Below are positions 1 to 10,966 of a stretch of 64,000 nucleotides of DNA, one piece after another. The translations under genes were made by a program, and so were the position numbers. The first letter of the stretch is position 1. Every line of letters begins with the position of its first letter. The notes beneath the pieces were generated by a model that made no database searches, was not told the origin of the DNA, and worked only from the letters and a program-made list of their open reading frames with translations. Source of the DNA: Anisus vortex (lineage: Eukaryota > Mollusca > Gastropoda > Planorbidae); contig OX421500.1 in assembly GCA_949126835.1 (NCBI GenBank), forward strand, positions 21,489,167 through 21,553,166, read 5' to 3'.

Positions 1-946
1 GTGGTTGAAATTTTTCCCGGGGGTGGGATGATTCTACTAGGTTGGACTGCAGAAACCTATCTGCGCCCTGCAGGGAGGGGTTTAAACCGGTGATTCCTTG
101 TTGAATAAGGAAGGCCCTTAGCTTAGGTGTCATCTGTGACTCTATTTGCTCAGTCATTATGAGGGTGACCATACCGTCGAATGACTGTTCAATATTGCCT
201 AACTCAACCCACTTGAGTAGGTAAGATTGTATTCGCTCCGCGAATTGTGTATAGTTTTCCCCCGGTCGTAGCGTGGACGACCGAAACTTCTTCTGGTAGT
301 GGGATGAGTGTAACTGGTGGCGATTTAGCAGCGCGTTTTTCAGTGCCACGCACGACTCCCTGTCTTCTGGGGCCAGTTTACAATAGGCGTCATAATCCTC
401 TCCCCTTAGAGTGGAGACGAGGATCCTACAATGTAATTCTGGGGGGACCTCATTTAACTCCATACAGTCGCTAAACCGTCGGAGGTAAATGTCGAACTGT
501 TCCAGTCGGGGGTCGTGAACTTCAGTCCATAGGGAAGCATGTCGGGGGAGGGGATGGTTGCTGGGGGTGGCTGAGCTAAATGATGAGGGGGAGTTTGGGT
601 TGTCGCTGTTGTCCGGGGGCCTAGTGCTTGCGGCTAATTCAGCTAGTCTGAATTCATGTGTCCTGCGTGCCTCCTCATCTAGCCTATTTTCTTCTCTAAC
701 CCTCTCTTCCCTAGCTAACTGTTCTAACCTAAGTGTGTCCTCTCTAGCTAATTGTTCTGCTCTAAGCCTATCTTCTCTTTCTAATTGCTTTGCTCTCTCC
801 TCTCTAGCTACCTGTTCTGCTCTCTCTGTCTTGGCCTCATGGGCCGCTACCTGCTCTACTACGTATTTAGTGATGTCTGAGTCAATGTAGCCTATAGCTA
901 TAGCCTCTTCTCTCAACTGCTTACGCAATAGTACACCTTCCGCCAT
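1..946 (-). CDS. gag: Gag polyprotein of a minus-strand LTR retrotransposon (5' part, runs off the left edge)
   Basis: Reading leftwards from an ATG at 946, 315 codons are open with no stop up to the window edge. Residues about 25-115 are a charged coiled coil rich in repeated AREE/QLARE-type heptads. A Pro/Ser linker follows (about 115-145). Residues about 150-285 have the look of a retroelement capsid of the SCAN-like type, with a Y-x-KKFR segment, the motif RPGENYTQFAERIQ, then a conserved Trp. The structural protein would assemble the particle and package RNA. The frame lies 989 bases downstream of a tRNA-Pro-type primer site and an LTR on the same strand, which fixes its identity. Zinc knuckle and pol genes would lie outside the window. 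I infer Ty3/Gypsy type; the clade cannot be set without RT. Confidence 0.85.
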   Translation of the reverse strand, partial: MAEGVLLRKQLREEAIAIGYIDSDITKYVVEQVAAHEAKTERAEQVAREERAKQLEREDRLRAEQLAREDTLRLEQLAREERVREENRLDEEARRTHEFRLAELAASTRPPDNSDNPNSPSSFSSATPSNHPLPRHASLWTEVHDPRLEQFDIYLRRFSDCMELNEVPPELHCRILVSTLRGEDYDAYCKLAPEDRESCVALKNALLNRHQLHSSHYQKKFRSSTLRPGENYTQFAERIQSYLLKWVELGNIEQSFDGMVTLIMTEQIESQMTPKLRAFLIQQGITGLNPSLQGADRFLQSNLVESSHPREKFQP

Positions 947-1934
947 AGTAACAGAGTGAGGCGAGATTAAGATACTAGAGGCGGACAGAGATATAGCGAG
1001 ATAGGAAAGGAAATTATAGGAGGGGTGTTGGGGTTCAGAGTTTAGCTAACGTAATACAACTCAAAATGGTACTCACCAGACAGCAATTCCAGAATTTTAC
1101 ACACATACACTAACACACGTATATCCAATCATAAAGTTATCGTTTATATGGCGCTCGGCGCTGTTGGTGCAGATCTTCGGGCTGGTTAGGAATTCTCTTT
1201 CCCCGTGCCGGGACTGGATTAGCGTTTAATGTTAGTGTCTATTTTCCCGGGTTTGGATACCGGCAACTACGGCGGGTTCCTACGGGGAGGTTGACAGGGC
1301 AGTTGTCGGGTTCTCGGCGGTCTCTAGTTGTCGGGCAGGCTGATGCGGCGGCGGTGGGTCTCTCTGCTGACGTCTCGGGTGCCGGTATGTTGATGCGGGG
1401 CCAGAGGGTGGCGATCTGGCGGTTGGGGCGGCAAATCTGGCGTAATGGGGTGGCAAATTTGGTTGCGGTGTGTCTGGGGTGACGTAGGCTGGCGTAGTGT
1501 GGCGAGCCTGGCTTAATGGGGTGAGTTGGCTGGGGTGGCGTAGATTGCTCGGAGTGGCGAATCTGGGGTGGCTTAGGTTGGCGTATCTGGGGTGCGTAGG
1601 CTGGGGTGACGTAGGCGTAGGCTGGGGTGGCGTAAGCGTAGGCTGGGGTGTCGTAGGCGTAGGCTGGGGTGGCGTAAGCGTAGGCTGGGGTGTCGTAGGC
1701 GTAGGCTGGGGTGGCGTAAGCGTAGGCTGGGGTGGCGTAGGCTGCGTAAAGTGGCGAGCCTGGTTTGATGGGTTGATGGATCTGGTTGCTGGCGTTGGGA
1801 TGACGGGTCTGGTTGCTGGCTTAGAGTCTTTGTGTTGTAGAGAGATGAGCCCCCATCCAGGGTCGGTTTCAGAATCGGCGTAGTCCTCGGGTTGTTGCTG
1901 TTGACAGTGCGCTGAACGGCTTGAAGTTCAGATA
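947..1934 (-). other. Untranslated leader of the left-edge LTR element
   Basis: This stretch lies between the primer site and the Gag start. It is GC-rich compared with the rest of the window and carries a 21-bp tandem repeat (see 1606-1743). The open frames across it, on both strands, come from that repeat; the minus-strand one begins inside the LTR and crosses the primer site, so it is not a gene. The leader should contain the packaging signal, which I cannot pinpoint. Confidence 0.6.
1606..1743. repeat. 21-bp tandem repeat in the retroelement leader
   Basis: About six to seven units built on GTAGGCTGGGGTGGCGTAAG-like sequence, with alternating GGCG and GTCG variants that give a 42-bp higher-order period. 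The unit length is divisible by three, so both strands stay open; the minus strand would read a seven-residue repeat (RHPSLRL). Confidence 0.85.
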
Positions 1935-1952
1935 ATCCCGGACGAGCCCCCA
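1935..1952 (-). promoter_or_regulatory. Primer binding site, tRNA-Pro type
   Basis: On the minus strand this reads TGGGGGCTCGTCCGGGAT. It matches the 18-base tRNA-Pro primer site known from many retroviruses and retroelements, and lies three bases after the LTR end. The tRNA would prime minus-strand DNA synthesis. The match and spacing are seen directly; tRNA identity rests on the known consensus. Confidence 0.9.
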
Positions 1953-1955
1953 CTT

Positions 1956-3371
1956 TGTCACGACGTGGCAATTGAGAGGGGGGTAATAATGGCTGGTTGT
2001 CTTAGAGATATGAGGTGCCGATGCTGTGGTTGACCTGGAATATTTATTTGTTCTCTACTGGCTCGCTTAGATGTTGTTAAACACACACAAACAGACAGTT
2101 CTAAGTTAGGCAAGCAAGTTTCTGGTTACGTTTCAGGTGTTTATTTATGATTCAAATTCAATATCCAATGATGAAATATACATACTAACATGCAGGGGAG
2201 ATACAATGCTTGAGATTTATGCACAGAAACGTCTAACACTCAATATACTGTGTTGTTACGGAATCCAAGGTTAGGCTACGTAACTATAATGAGGGAATTA
2301 CGATTACTGGCTAAGTATCTGCAAGTCCGAGTAACAATTCGGGAGCTAGACCAAAACGATGTGTCTAGCTCGGGAGCTGGGGGAGATCTGCTTTAGTTTA
2401 GTTGGGCGGGCTTTTTCGTGAACATTAGTCACCTGACCCAAGGTTAATTTGGTTGGCTTACATTTAATTACATCCTATTCTCATTGGCTAGATTGAATAT
2501 ACATTTGCATAAGAAAGCTTATTGGAGCCAAAAATGGATTGGGGGTCGGGGTTGCGAGGGCGGAAAGGGGGGGGGAGAGAGGTCTAGATGAAAGACAATT
2601 TATACAGACGTCCTGCTGAGTGGGGGAGTTTATCTCCCTTTGGTAGAATCTTAAGTAGTTAACTCAAGTGGCTGGGGGGGGGGGGGGGGTTTCGGGCGAG
2701 AATTAGTTACGTGTGTGCGAACTGCTGAGTGGGGGAATTTAGTCAACCGCTCAGAGAACGACCGTCTCAAAGCAATTGCATAACGTGCCGCTAAGCTGAG
2801 GGGATATAAAGGGGGGTGGCGGGGACGCGAAGAGGAGGGGGTGAGTGAAAGGTCGGGTAGTGACTCGCTCAGGGAACGACCGTCTCAAAGCAATTGCATA
2901 ACGTGCCGCTAAGCTGAGGGGATATAAAAGGGGGGGGGTGGCGGGGGCGCGAAGAGAAAGGGGGTGAGTGAGGGGTCGAGTAATGACTGTCTACACATGT
3001 GTTAAAATAGTACAAGATATAAATACATTAAGACATGATATGAATACATTAATATAGCATAGGATAAAATATATACATTCTAACTAACACATTCGTACCC
3101 ATTCAACCAAGATGTAGTACCAAGTTGAATCGTATTAGTCAGTAGACTCTGAATTTGGGCGTAGTACAAGAGTATAGTGAAGGGTAGAGAAACAGGTGAG
3201 GAAGAGTGATGGGGAGGTGTAATTGCGTAAGGGAGGGAGAAGATAGTGATAGTTTCAGACTACTCGTTCTATCTAATCTAACTCTACGCTAACCTATGGT
3301 TCTATACTACTATCTACGCTATAGTCTATCTATGGGTGCTACGAGTCACGGTTTAATCCAGAATCGTGACA
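1956..3371 (-). mobile_element. 5' long terminal repeat of the left-edge LTR retrotransposon
   Basis: A 1416-bp block that starts TGTCACGA and ends TCGTGACA, so it has TG...CA ends inside an 8-bp inverted repeat (one more base mismatching after it). The lower-coordinate end abuts the primer site, which sets the orientation. It includes a poly-G run near 2676-2690 and a ~117-bp direct duplication (2751-2980) containing a GGATATAAA element. The second LTR and the target duplication lie outside the window. Confidence 0.85.
2751..2980. repeat. Two tandem ~117-bp units inside the LTR
   Basis: Both units contain GAACGACCGTCTCAAAGCAA, then GGGGATATAAA followed by a G-rich tract and a GCGAAGAG segment. 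Duplicated blocks inside LTRs are often enhancer or promoter repeats. The TATA-like box points along the plus strand, antisense to the element, so a promoter role is only a guess. Confidence 0.75.
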
Positions 3372-3933
3372 ATCTGTACATCCGATTTCTTTAGACTATT
3401 TGACTTGGTCATCACATTAGTAACCTTTGTTTTATTAAAAAAACATTCCCCCTTAGCCCTTAAGCACTATCACGCCAACGCCCATGATCCCAATAATCTA
3501 GATACATATGTATATTACCATTTTAACTTCAGTTTAGTTAATTTAAAATAAACATTTGTAATGGACGCTGATATCTACAATAAAAACATGGTCAAAGTTA
3601 TATTTTAAAAAAAAATATAGAAAAATAGATCCTTTTGATATTTTGAAGAACTTGCTAGATTTTGTTTTTACTATTCAACATTACTGACTAACCAAGAAGA
3701 AGAAGAAAATATTCAATTAGTTTAATGCCACAATAAAATCATTATTTTCTTTGGTTGTGTTGTAAAAGAACGTTTCGTATCCTGGGCCTACACAGCGAGA
3801 TGGTCAATCAGTGTCTGAGTGGCCGGAGATCAGGACATTAACTGCTACACTTGGTTGCAGTAGGTAATAAAAAAAGGGGGCGAGAAAATAATACAACTGA
3901 TAGATTCAGATGATGCCTTCGGATCCTCTATTG
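3372..3933. other. Flanking non-coding DNA
   Basis: AT-rich with short A and T runs. I see no gene. A 61-codon open frame at 3366 starts inside the LTR end and has no recognisable content. Confidence 0.5.
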
Positions 3934-4130
3934 CAACCTACAGTACGCGTGCCAGACTTGGCACGCAGGGCGATTTTCAATGGTACGCGGAAGACCCCCA
4001 AAGAAGGCAATATAAGTCTTTGTTACTAGTAATTGTTTAGAGGCGATTGGTGAATTTTAGGCTGTTGGCACACTGAATGAATTAGAAATTCTACTTCGGC
4101 ACACTATTATGAAAATGTTGGCGACCACTG
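3934..4130 (+). mobile_element. hAT-type MITE (non-autonomous DNA transposon), 197 bp
   Basis: The element is flanked on both sides by the identical 8 bases CTCTATTG (3926-3933 and 4131-4138), the size of duplication made by hAT transposases. The right end, read inward, is CAGTGGTCGCCAACATTTTC, a typical hAT terminus. The left end begins CAACCTACAGTACGCGTGCC and appears to lack the first ~8 bases of the terminus. It has no coding capacity. A related copy lies in the opposite orientation at 20073-20293. Confidence 0.75.
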
Positions 4131-4138
4131 CTCTATTG

Positions 4139-4496
4139 CACATCGCCTTATAGCCAAAGTGTTCAAGCGTTAAATGTATTAAGTCTGAATGAGATTAAAG
4201 TGTATATAAAAATCAGAATATGTATATTGTTCTTGTAGAATATACATTTTCTGATAAGGACAAATCTATCCAGTCATCAATAAAATGGAAATGTTTATTA
4301 GATAGATGTCTTTTTGTGAAAGTCCAATAGTAAGAACTTATAGAAACTTATTTAACGACATTTGAAATGTGTGAAATTTTATTTTAGGGTATATAATGAG
4401 AGGAAGATCAAATTTCAATGATAGAACAGCGTTGGCGGAGCATGAGCCCATCTACAACTGCAGCCCGACGAGTTAACAACGTTTAAGAAAACATGG
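4139..4496. other. Non-coding DNA
   Basis: AT-rich; I see no gene or repeat. Confidence 0.4.
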
Positions 4497-4797
4497 CAGA
4501 TAGATAGACAGAGAGACATATAGACATATGAACGTTCGGACGGAGTAAGTCACAGACCCGAGACAAACAGATATCTATATAGATAGATAGACAGACTGAA
4601 AGACTTACTGACAGCTAGATAAATAAAAAGACAGATAAATAGATAGTAAAATAGATAGATTGGCTAATTGATTGAATGACAAAGTGGACAACAGAATAGA
4701 CCGATAGACAGAAAGACGGATAAACTGACCAGCAGACAAACAAACATACCAACAGAAAAACAGCTAGATGGTTAGATGGATATATATATATATATAT
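4497..4797. repeat. GATA/GACA-type degenerate microsatellite ending in (TA)n
   Basis: Irregular runs of AGATAGAT, GACAGACA and related tetramers, closing with a short (AT)n just before element A. The minus-strand open frame across it is low-complexity and not a gene. Confidence 0.85.
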
Positions 4798-4805
4798 TAA
4801 CATAT

Positions 4806-5481
4806 TGTCATGTATATTGTTTTTCCAAGAATTGGAACACGCAATGTTTATTCTTCTCTCTCTCTCTTTTCTCACTACACACAATATTAGGACGTTTAGT
4901 AGGAAAACAAAAGATTCTAGGTAATGCTGGGATTCTGTGTTGATCTCAAATTCTCAGGGTCTGGGAACGACTCATTATTTAATAGGGGAAGTTCCTATCG
5001 TTTTTGTTATGAGTTTTGTAATGATACCATGATTTTCACCCCTACTGGTAATGGGTCTGTCCCTTGCACCACTCGGATAGTATTTAATGATTTGTTTTGT
5101 CTGAAAGACGGAGAGTTTCAAAATATGTTCCTTTGAGAACGTTTGTGTTTGCACTATTTTACTCTAACTGTACATAATAGATATATTGTATATATTGAAC
5201 ATATCACCTGAAATAAACTATCAACAACAGTTACACTGAAGCCTCCTTGTCAAGTTACTATTCTATTGTGTTGTATACATTACTATAAGATTTATCTACT
5301 ACTCTAATACCCAAGAAAGGAAATGTTGGAATACAAATACTGAGTTTGTGCCCAGGACTATAAGAAGAGTTCGTGTAATACTGAAACATAAATACTAATA
5401 ATTACAGTCTCCCCTAGGACTAACGAGAATTATCAGCAAGATCTACACAGCTCTGGCCACAAGGGGATTGTGGACGTAACA
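4806..5481 (+). repeat. 5' LTR of element A (676 bp)
   Basis: Starts TGTCATGTATATTG and ends GTGGACGTAACA. It holds a CT-rich stretch near 4853-4870 and an AATAAA candidate polyadenylation signal at 5212-5217. A 70-codon open frame (4924-5136) lies inside it; the five coding differences between A and B that I can see are all amino-acid changing, so I do not treat it as a gene. Confidence 0.92.
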
Positions 5482-5651
5482 AAATTTGGTGGTCTCGCCC
5501 GGTATATTTGAGTTCTACTTTTCCTGACCTAGGATTGACAAAATTTGGTAGTCTCGTTCGGTATATTTGAGTTCTACTTTTCCTGATCTAGGATTGGAAA
5601 AAATGTGTTGATCTCGTCTGGAAAATTTGAGTTATATTTTTCCTGACCTAG
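5481..5651 (+). promoter_or_regulatory. Primer-site region, triplicated (~59-bp units), element A
   Basis: Three tandem units begin at about 5481, 5540 and 5599, each with a TGGTGGTCTCG-like motif followed by a YCGGTAT/CTGGAAA segment and a pyrimidine-rich TTTTCCTGA block. The first motif, at 5487-5505, lies five bases after the LTR and starts with TGG as a primer site should. It is a degenerate relative of the tRNA-Pro site, with an extra base and mismatches. Which tRNA is used is not clear. Confidence 0.7.
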
Positions 5652-5900
5652 AAATATTTTGTGACATTAGTAGTACTGAGAGCGGCATATTTGTGTTTCG
5701 TTTTCTAGGACTGTGAAACTATTCTTTTTAAAAAGAGGAGAGAACTGGTTTGCGTATTTATTCCTTGGGAAGTGTGAAGATTCCACGAAGTGTGTAATAT
5801 TATATTGTGCAAATTTCTGGACAAATCGTAAGTTGGAACTTTATATTTTATAATACAATATATACTACTCTACTATCACAAATATTTCGAACGCTATACT

Positions 5901-8900
5901 ATGGCTTCGAATATATCAAGTGAGGAACTTAATGCCATGTCATTTGCTGAACTAAAAGAATTAGCTGAGTCCTTTGGGATTGAGGCAGGACAGGCAAGAC
6001 CTAATCGTAATCGTTTGATCAAAGAAATTATGACATGTTTGAACGGGCAGAATGCCATGAACACTGGTAATGTAGTTGAAGTGGGACAGAACGATATCAA
6101 TGAAGGTTATGTAGCTCCCAGTGGGGGCGAGGTAATTGCCCACGGAGACGAGGTAAGAAATATGTCATCTAGATCATCAAACAATGATGAAGATGAAGGG
6201 TTGAGTGAAAACCTAAAATTCCAATTAGCTATGAAGAGAATGGAATTGAAAAGAATTAGGATTGAAAGCAGAGAAAGGATAGAGATGGCACGCATGAACA
6301 GACCTGACCATCGTAGGGACAGCAATGGTATGGATATTAGCGCAATGAAGCAACACTTGCCTATATTCAGAGAAGAAGATGTTCAAGATTTCTTTCTGCT
6401 TTTTGAGTGGATAGCTGTAGATTATCAGTTCCCTGATGATAAGATGGCTTTATTGTTAAGGTCAACTCTCAACAAGGGAAAAGCATTGGACGTAGTGTTG
6501 AGTTTAACACCCGAGGAAATAAATGACTATGAAGTGATCAAAGATAGGGTGCTAAAAAGTTATTCCCTGACACCAGAAAAAATAGAAAGCTATTTAGAGA
6601 CAGAAAGAAGGCATATGATCAAACTCATGTAGACTTTTTGAGACAAAAGGAGAAAATGTTAGAACAGTGGCTAAGGTCACAGAATGTAAGTGAGTTTGAT
6701 AAACTCAAGAACCTAATATTGCTTGAGGAATTCAATGATTGTATTCGAGTGGATATTAAAACCCACATCTCAGACCGAGGGGTTGAAGATGTGCATGAAG
6801 CTGCTAAATTGGCAGATAACTATGCCATAATTCACGCCAGCATAAAGCCATATTATGCTGACAAACCCAAAGTGCACAAACCAGAGCCCAAGGAGGCTAG
6901 TAAACCAAAAGAGACAAGTGAAAACAATAATAAGAACAGTGGTGTAAATAATAATAGTAACTTAGTTCATGTCAGGAAGCAGACAGATGTAAATAAAGCA
7001 AAGGTGGTATGTTTCAATTGCAAGAAAGAGGGCCACATGAAGAAAGATTGTTGGATCCTTACCAAGAAGCAAGGTGCTATTCTACACTGTGCCAGAGTGC
7101 AGAAAGACAGCAAGCAGACAGAAGAAGTGTGCAACACAGGGTCAAGAAACTCAAAAGAAATGCGGCAGGCATCGCCCATAGTTGTGGAGTCGATGGTTTT
7201 TGAGAACAGTCTATCTAAGGTAAAAGAGAATAGCTGTACTCAATCTATTATGCTTTCAGAAGGCCGTGAGGAACAGATGGTTCCTGAAGTCCCGGAAGAG
7301 GACGACCTATCCGATTTTCGACCCTTTGTCTACGAGGGGACAGTGTCGACAGAAGTCGATGTACTCAGCAAGAAGAAAATACAGATATTACGTGACACGG
7401 GTTCTGCTGTCAGCGTGATCCTGGAGGGCAGTGTGCCGTTAACAGATGCCACCAGTACCGGTGAGTCTGTTGTGCTGAGAGGTGCTAGTATGGAGGCTGT
7501 GGAAGCTCCACTGCACAGAATAAAACTCGAGTCGGATATTTTTACAGGTAACATCGTAGTGGGAGTGTGGCGCGCACTACCCGTCAAAGGCGTTTCCATG
7601 ATATTAGGAAATGACATTATGGGCGGCAGAGTCACTGTCGAGCCCATGGTTAAAGTGTTGGAGACAAAGATGGCGGAGGACAAAAACCTACGTCCTGCCA
7701 ATGAACGCCCAACATGTGCACTGACAAGAGCAATGCAGGAAAAGAAGTCGGTAAAGACTCCTGCTACGCCGTGTAGTGCAACGAAAGATGTGTTTGTCTG
7801 TTCTGAAGACACACATGCGAATGAAACAGTGATAACTGAAACACCTGACATCGATTTAAGTGCTACGTTCTTTGCTGAACTAACAACTGGTGATGCAACA
7901 GAGAACGATAACATTTTGTCACCAAAGCAGAAATTGGTGAAAGAACAATTGAATGACGAAGTAATAATGCAACTCAGAATGAAAGCTGTTGATGAAAAGA
8001 CTGCAGATGCAATGGCGGAATGTTTCTACATGAAAGATGAAGTGTTGATGAGAAAGTCGAAACCGCTCAACTGAGGTACAAACGAGTGGGACAGTATTCA
8101 CCAGATAGTAATACCTAAGTGCTATCGTCAACATATACTGCGTATGGCGCATGATCTTCCTTTCGCTGGTCACATGGGAGTCCGGAAAACGCACCACCGT
8201 ATCCTCCCTTACTTCTACTGGCCAGGACTAAGAAGAGATGTTGAACAATACTGCAAGACTTGCCACGTATGCCAAATGGTAGGACGTCCTAACCAACGAA
8301 TTCCTGTCGCTCCACTCCAGCCGATACCAGCGTTCGACGAACCATTCAGTCATATACTCATTGATTGCGTGGGCCCGTTGCCGAAAACAAAAGCCGGTTT
8401 TCAATACCTGCTCACAGTCATGTGTTCATCCACTCGCTTCCCGGAAGCCATTCCGTTGCGGAACATAACAACAGTGAAGGTGGTAGACGCCCTGACAAAT
8501 TTCTTCACACGTTATGGCCTACCGAAGACAGTACAGTCCGACCAGGGGACTAACTTTACTTCGAACATTTTCAAACAAGTCATGGAACAATTAGGGATAA
8601 GCCATAGGCTATCAAGTGCCTATCATCCTGAGAGCCAGGGAGCTCTGGAAAGGTTTCATCAGACATTAAAATCGATGCTTAAAAAGTACTGTTATGAAAA
8701 CGAGAAAGACTGGGATAAGGGTGTGCCTTATGTACTGTTCGCTGCAAGGGAGGCCACTCAGGAATCCCTGGGGTTTAGCCCATTCGAACTTGTGTATGGA
8801 CACTCAGTCAGAGGTCCGTTGAAACTTCTACATGAAACTTGGCTAACGGACAGTGAACCGATTGGACTTTTGTCATATGTAGATAAATTTAAAAATAGGC

Positions 8901-9729
8901 TTTATCATGCTTTTAACCATGTGAAGATTCATTTTCCACAGATGCAGGAGCGTATGAGACAGAACTATGACCGTAAAGCTACAGCTAGAACTTTTGCACC
9001 AGGTGACAAAGTTCTTGTGTTTCTACCTTTGCAAAATCAGCCTTTAAGTGCAAAGTTTAGTGGACCCTATGAGATAGAGTCAAAGCTTGGCGAGGTCAAT
9101 TATTTGATAAAGACTCCTGACCGGAGACAAAAGCAGAGGGTATGCCATATTGATTAACTTAAGCCCTATGTTTCAAGGGAAAAGAGTAAACCACGGGAGG
9201 TCCACATGATTTCATTAGCTAGAGTCCCGACGGATTTATCTAGGATAGAATATAAGTTTGCAGAAAGTAAACTTAATAATACAGATGCCCTTAAGAGTTT
9301 AGATACAAGGCTAGAACATCCTCCGGTAGAAGATAAGGAGAAGATTATTGAGCTGGTACATGAAAATAAGTCAATGTTTACAAATGTTCCCAGTAGGACA
9401 CATGTAATAGAGCACGATGTAGTGTTAACCGAGGGTGTCAGGTCTATTAAGCAGCATCCATATAGAGTTGACCCCATCAGACCTGAGCATATTAGAGCAG
9501 ATGTAAAGTGCAGGTTAGAAGATGACATAGGAGAAAAATGTGATAGCAAATGGTCTACACCCTGTGTGATGGTACCAAAAGCCGACCACACACTGCAGTT
9601 TAATAGAGACTTTGGGAAATTAAGTAATTTGACAAAGACCGACTGGTATCCCATTCCCGTATCATCGACAAGATAGAGACTAGGGACAACGTCACAGCTG
9701 ATACTCTATCTCGGGTGCTACATGATTGA
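5901..9729 (+). pseudogene. gag-pol: Broken gag-pol of element A (Gag, protease, integrase, RT start, RNase H end)
   Basis: Colinear with the intact frame of element B but interrupted. A 1-bp loss near 6581-6586 shifts the frame and gives a stop at 6630-6632. A TGA stands at 8072-8074 where B has Ser, and a TAA at 9155-9157 where B has Leu. A missing C near 9655-9660 shifts the frame again. A 60-bp in-frame loss near 6248-6262 removes 20 residues of the coiled coil. Recognisable parts: CCHC knuckle at about 7012-7053, protease DTGS near 7396, integrase zinc finger and DDE core (about 8150-8670), GPY module near 9061. RT stops soon after its WYPIP motif and is followed directly by the end of RNase H (DNVTADTLSR, 9685-9714), so some 400 residues are absent. 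No reverse transcriptase could be made. Confidence 0.92.
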
Positions 9730-10955
9730 CTGAATAACCCTATACTTCTTTTTCAGATCATCTCACTTATTCATTAAGAATGTGTCATGATAACCTAACA
9801 TTCGTTTGAATTTTGATTATGGAATACCTATAGAATACTTGTATCATACAGAAGTCAAGTCTTTTGAAAGTATTAATAATTTTTATAATCATGTATAATA
9901 TTGATGTTCTGATATATTTTAAATTCATTTGATTATGGAAAAGAAATTCCATTTAAATGTTGATGCATGATGCAATAAATATATAAATATGCACGTATTT
10001 ACTTGATATGGATGGATAAAAGTAATTGTCATCACATGCAATTAAGTGGGAAAACTTTGAGCTAGTTGATTTATTATCTTGTTTTATTTTAGTTAATGAA
10101 TGGAACTAAATAATAATATGTACAATTTGTATCTTAGAAAGAGATGTAAGATCAATTGGTATAAATTAATAGATAATATTGGAAATCTATTGCTAAACTG
10201 TTATATCATGGTAATAGAATGGGAAAAACTAGTGGATATTCACTATGTTGTATAGGTTGTTATATATTCCATATATCCAGGAACGGAGGGAAACAAAGGT
10301 ACCTAAAGGTGTGCACTCATTCAACCCTGAACAAACTTTTATATTAAACTTTCAAATTTGCCAAAAACGCATAATAGTGGATTACATTTTAATATTTAGA
10401 TTACTGTAGTAATCGTAAATAGAGCGTATTTTCTCCTCATATTTGAGAAAAGGGGAAGTATCATCATCTTAGGTATGAACCCTGTCAAGTTGACACTGTA
10501 ATTTAAAGGGGAAGTAACCTATAGTTTGATTCGAGTTACGTATTACTTATCTTTTGGTTTGTATATTAGAAGTAAACTGTTGAAAATTGACAGAGTTTGA
10601 GCAATGTTATATTTGTTTAAATAGATTAAAACTTTTTGCAAATTTTTGGTGGAAATCCACACAACTGTACATAGTTAAAATAAGAATGACTAGAATATTT
10701 TGGAATTATTTGTACTTGTTGAGACATTAGTTAATATTAATATTAACGGGGAAATATTTGTCCATCACGTTATAATCACAATTACCATTGGGTAGTGACA
10801 CTTTTTATAATTTAGTTGTGCCAGTGAGCCATGTTTGCTTAAATTGTCTTATAATCTTCCATTGATTGATGGTTGTTAAAACGATAGTGTTAAGTACGAA
10901 AAATGTACCATGTTGAGTATTACTTGGGTAATTATGGTACATTATTTCTTTCATT
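9730..10955 (+). other. Non-coding 3' region of element A
   Basis: About 1.2 kb of AT-rich sequence between the RNase H remnant and the polypurine tract. It matches the same region of element B (32091-33328) almost throughout. No open frame of note, and no envelope-like gene. Confidence 0.75.
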
Positions 10956-10966
10956 GGGTGGGGGTG
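10956..10966 (+). promoter_or_regulatory. Polypurine tract of element A
   Basis: GGGTGGGGGTG directly before the 3' LTR, the expected place for the plus-strand DNA primer. Two T interruptions are present. Confidence 0.75.

Noticed and set aside
1573..1971. 132-codon minus-strand frame in the left-edge element
   Set aside because: It starts in the LTR, crosses the primer site and consists mostly of the 21-bp leader repeat. The Gag ATG lies downstream at 946.
4924..5136. 70-codon open frame repeated in the LTRs (also 27238-27450 and 33458-33670)
   Set aside because: It is present because the LTR is repeated. All five differences between A and B that I can see change the amino acid, and the fourth copy is frameshifted, so nothing suggests selection for a protein.
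7330..7914. 194-codon minus-strand frame (also 29706-30290)
   Set aside because: It is antisense to the protease region of gag-pol and conserved only because the sense strand is.
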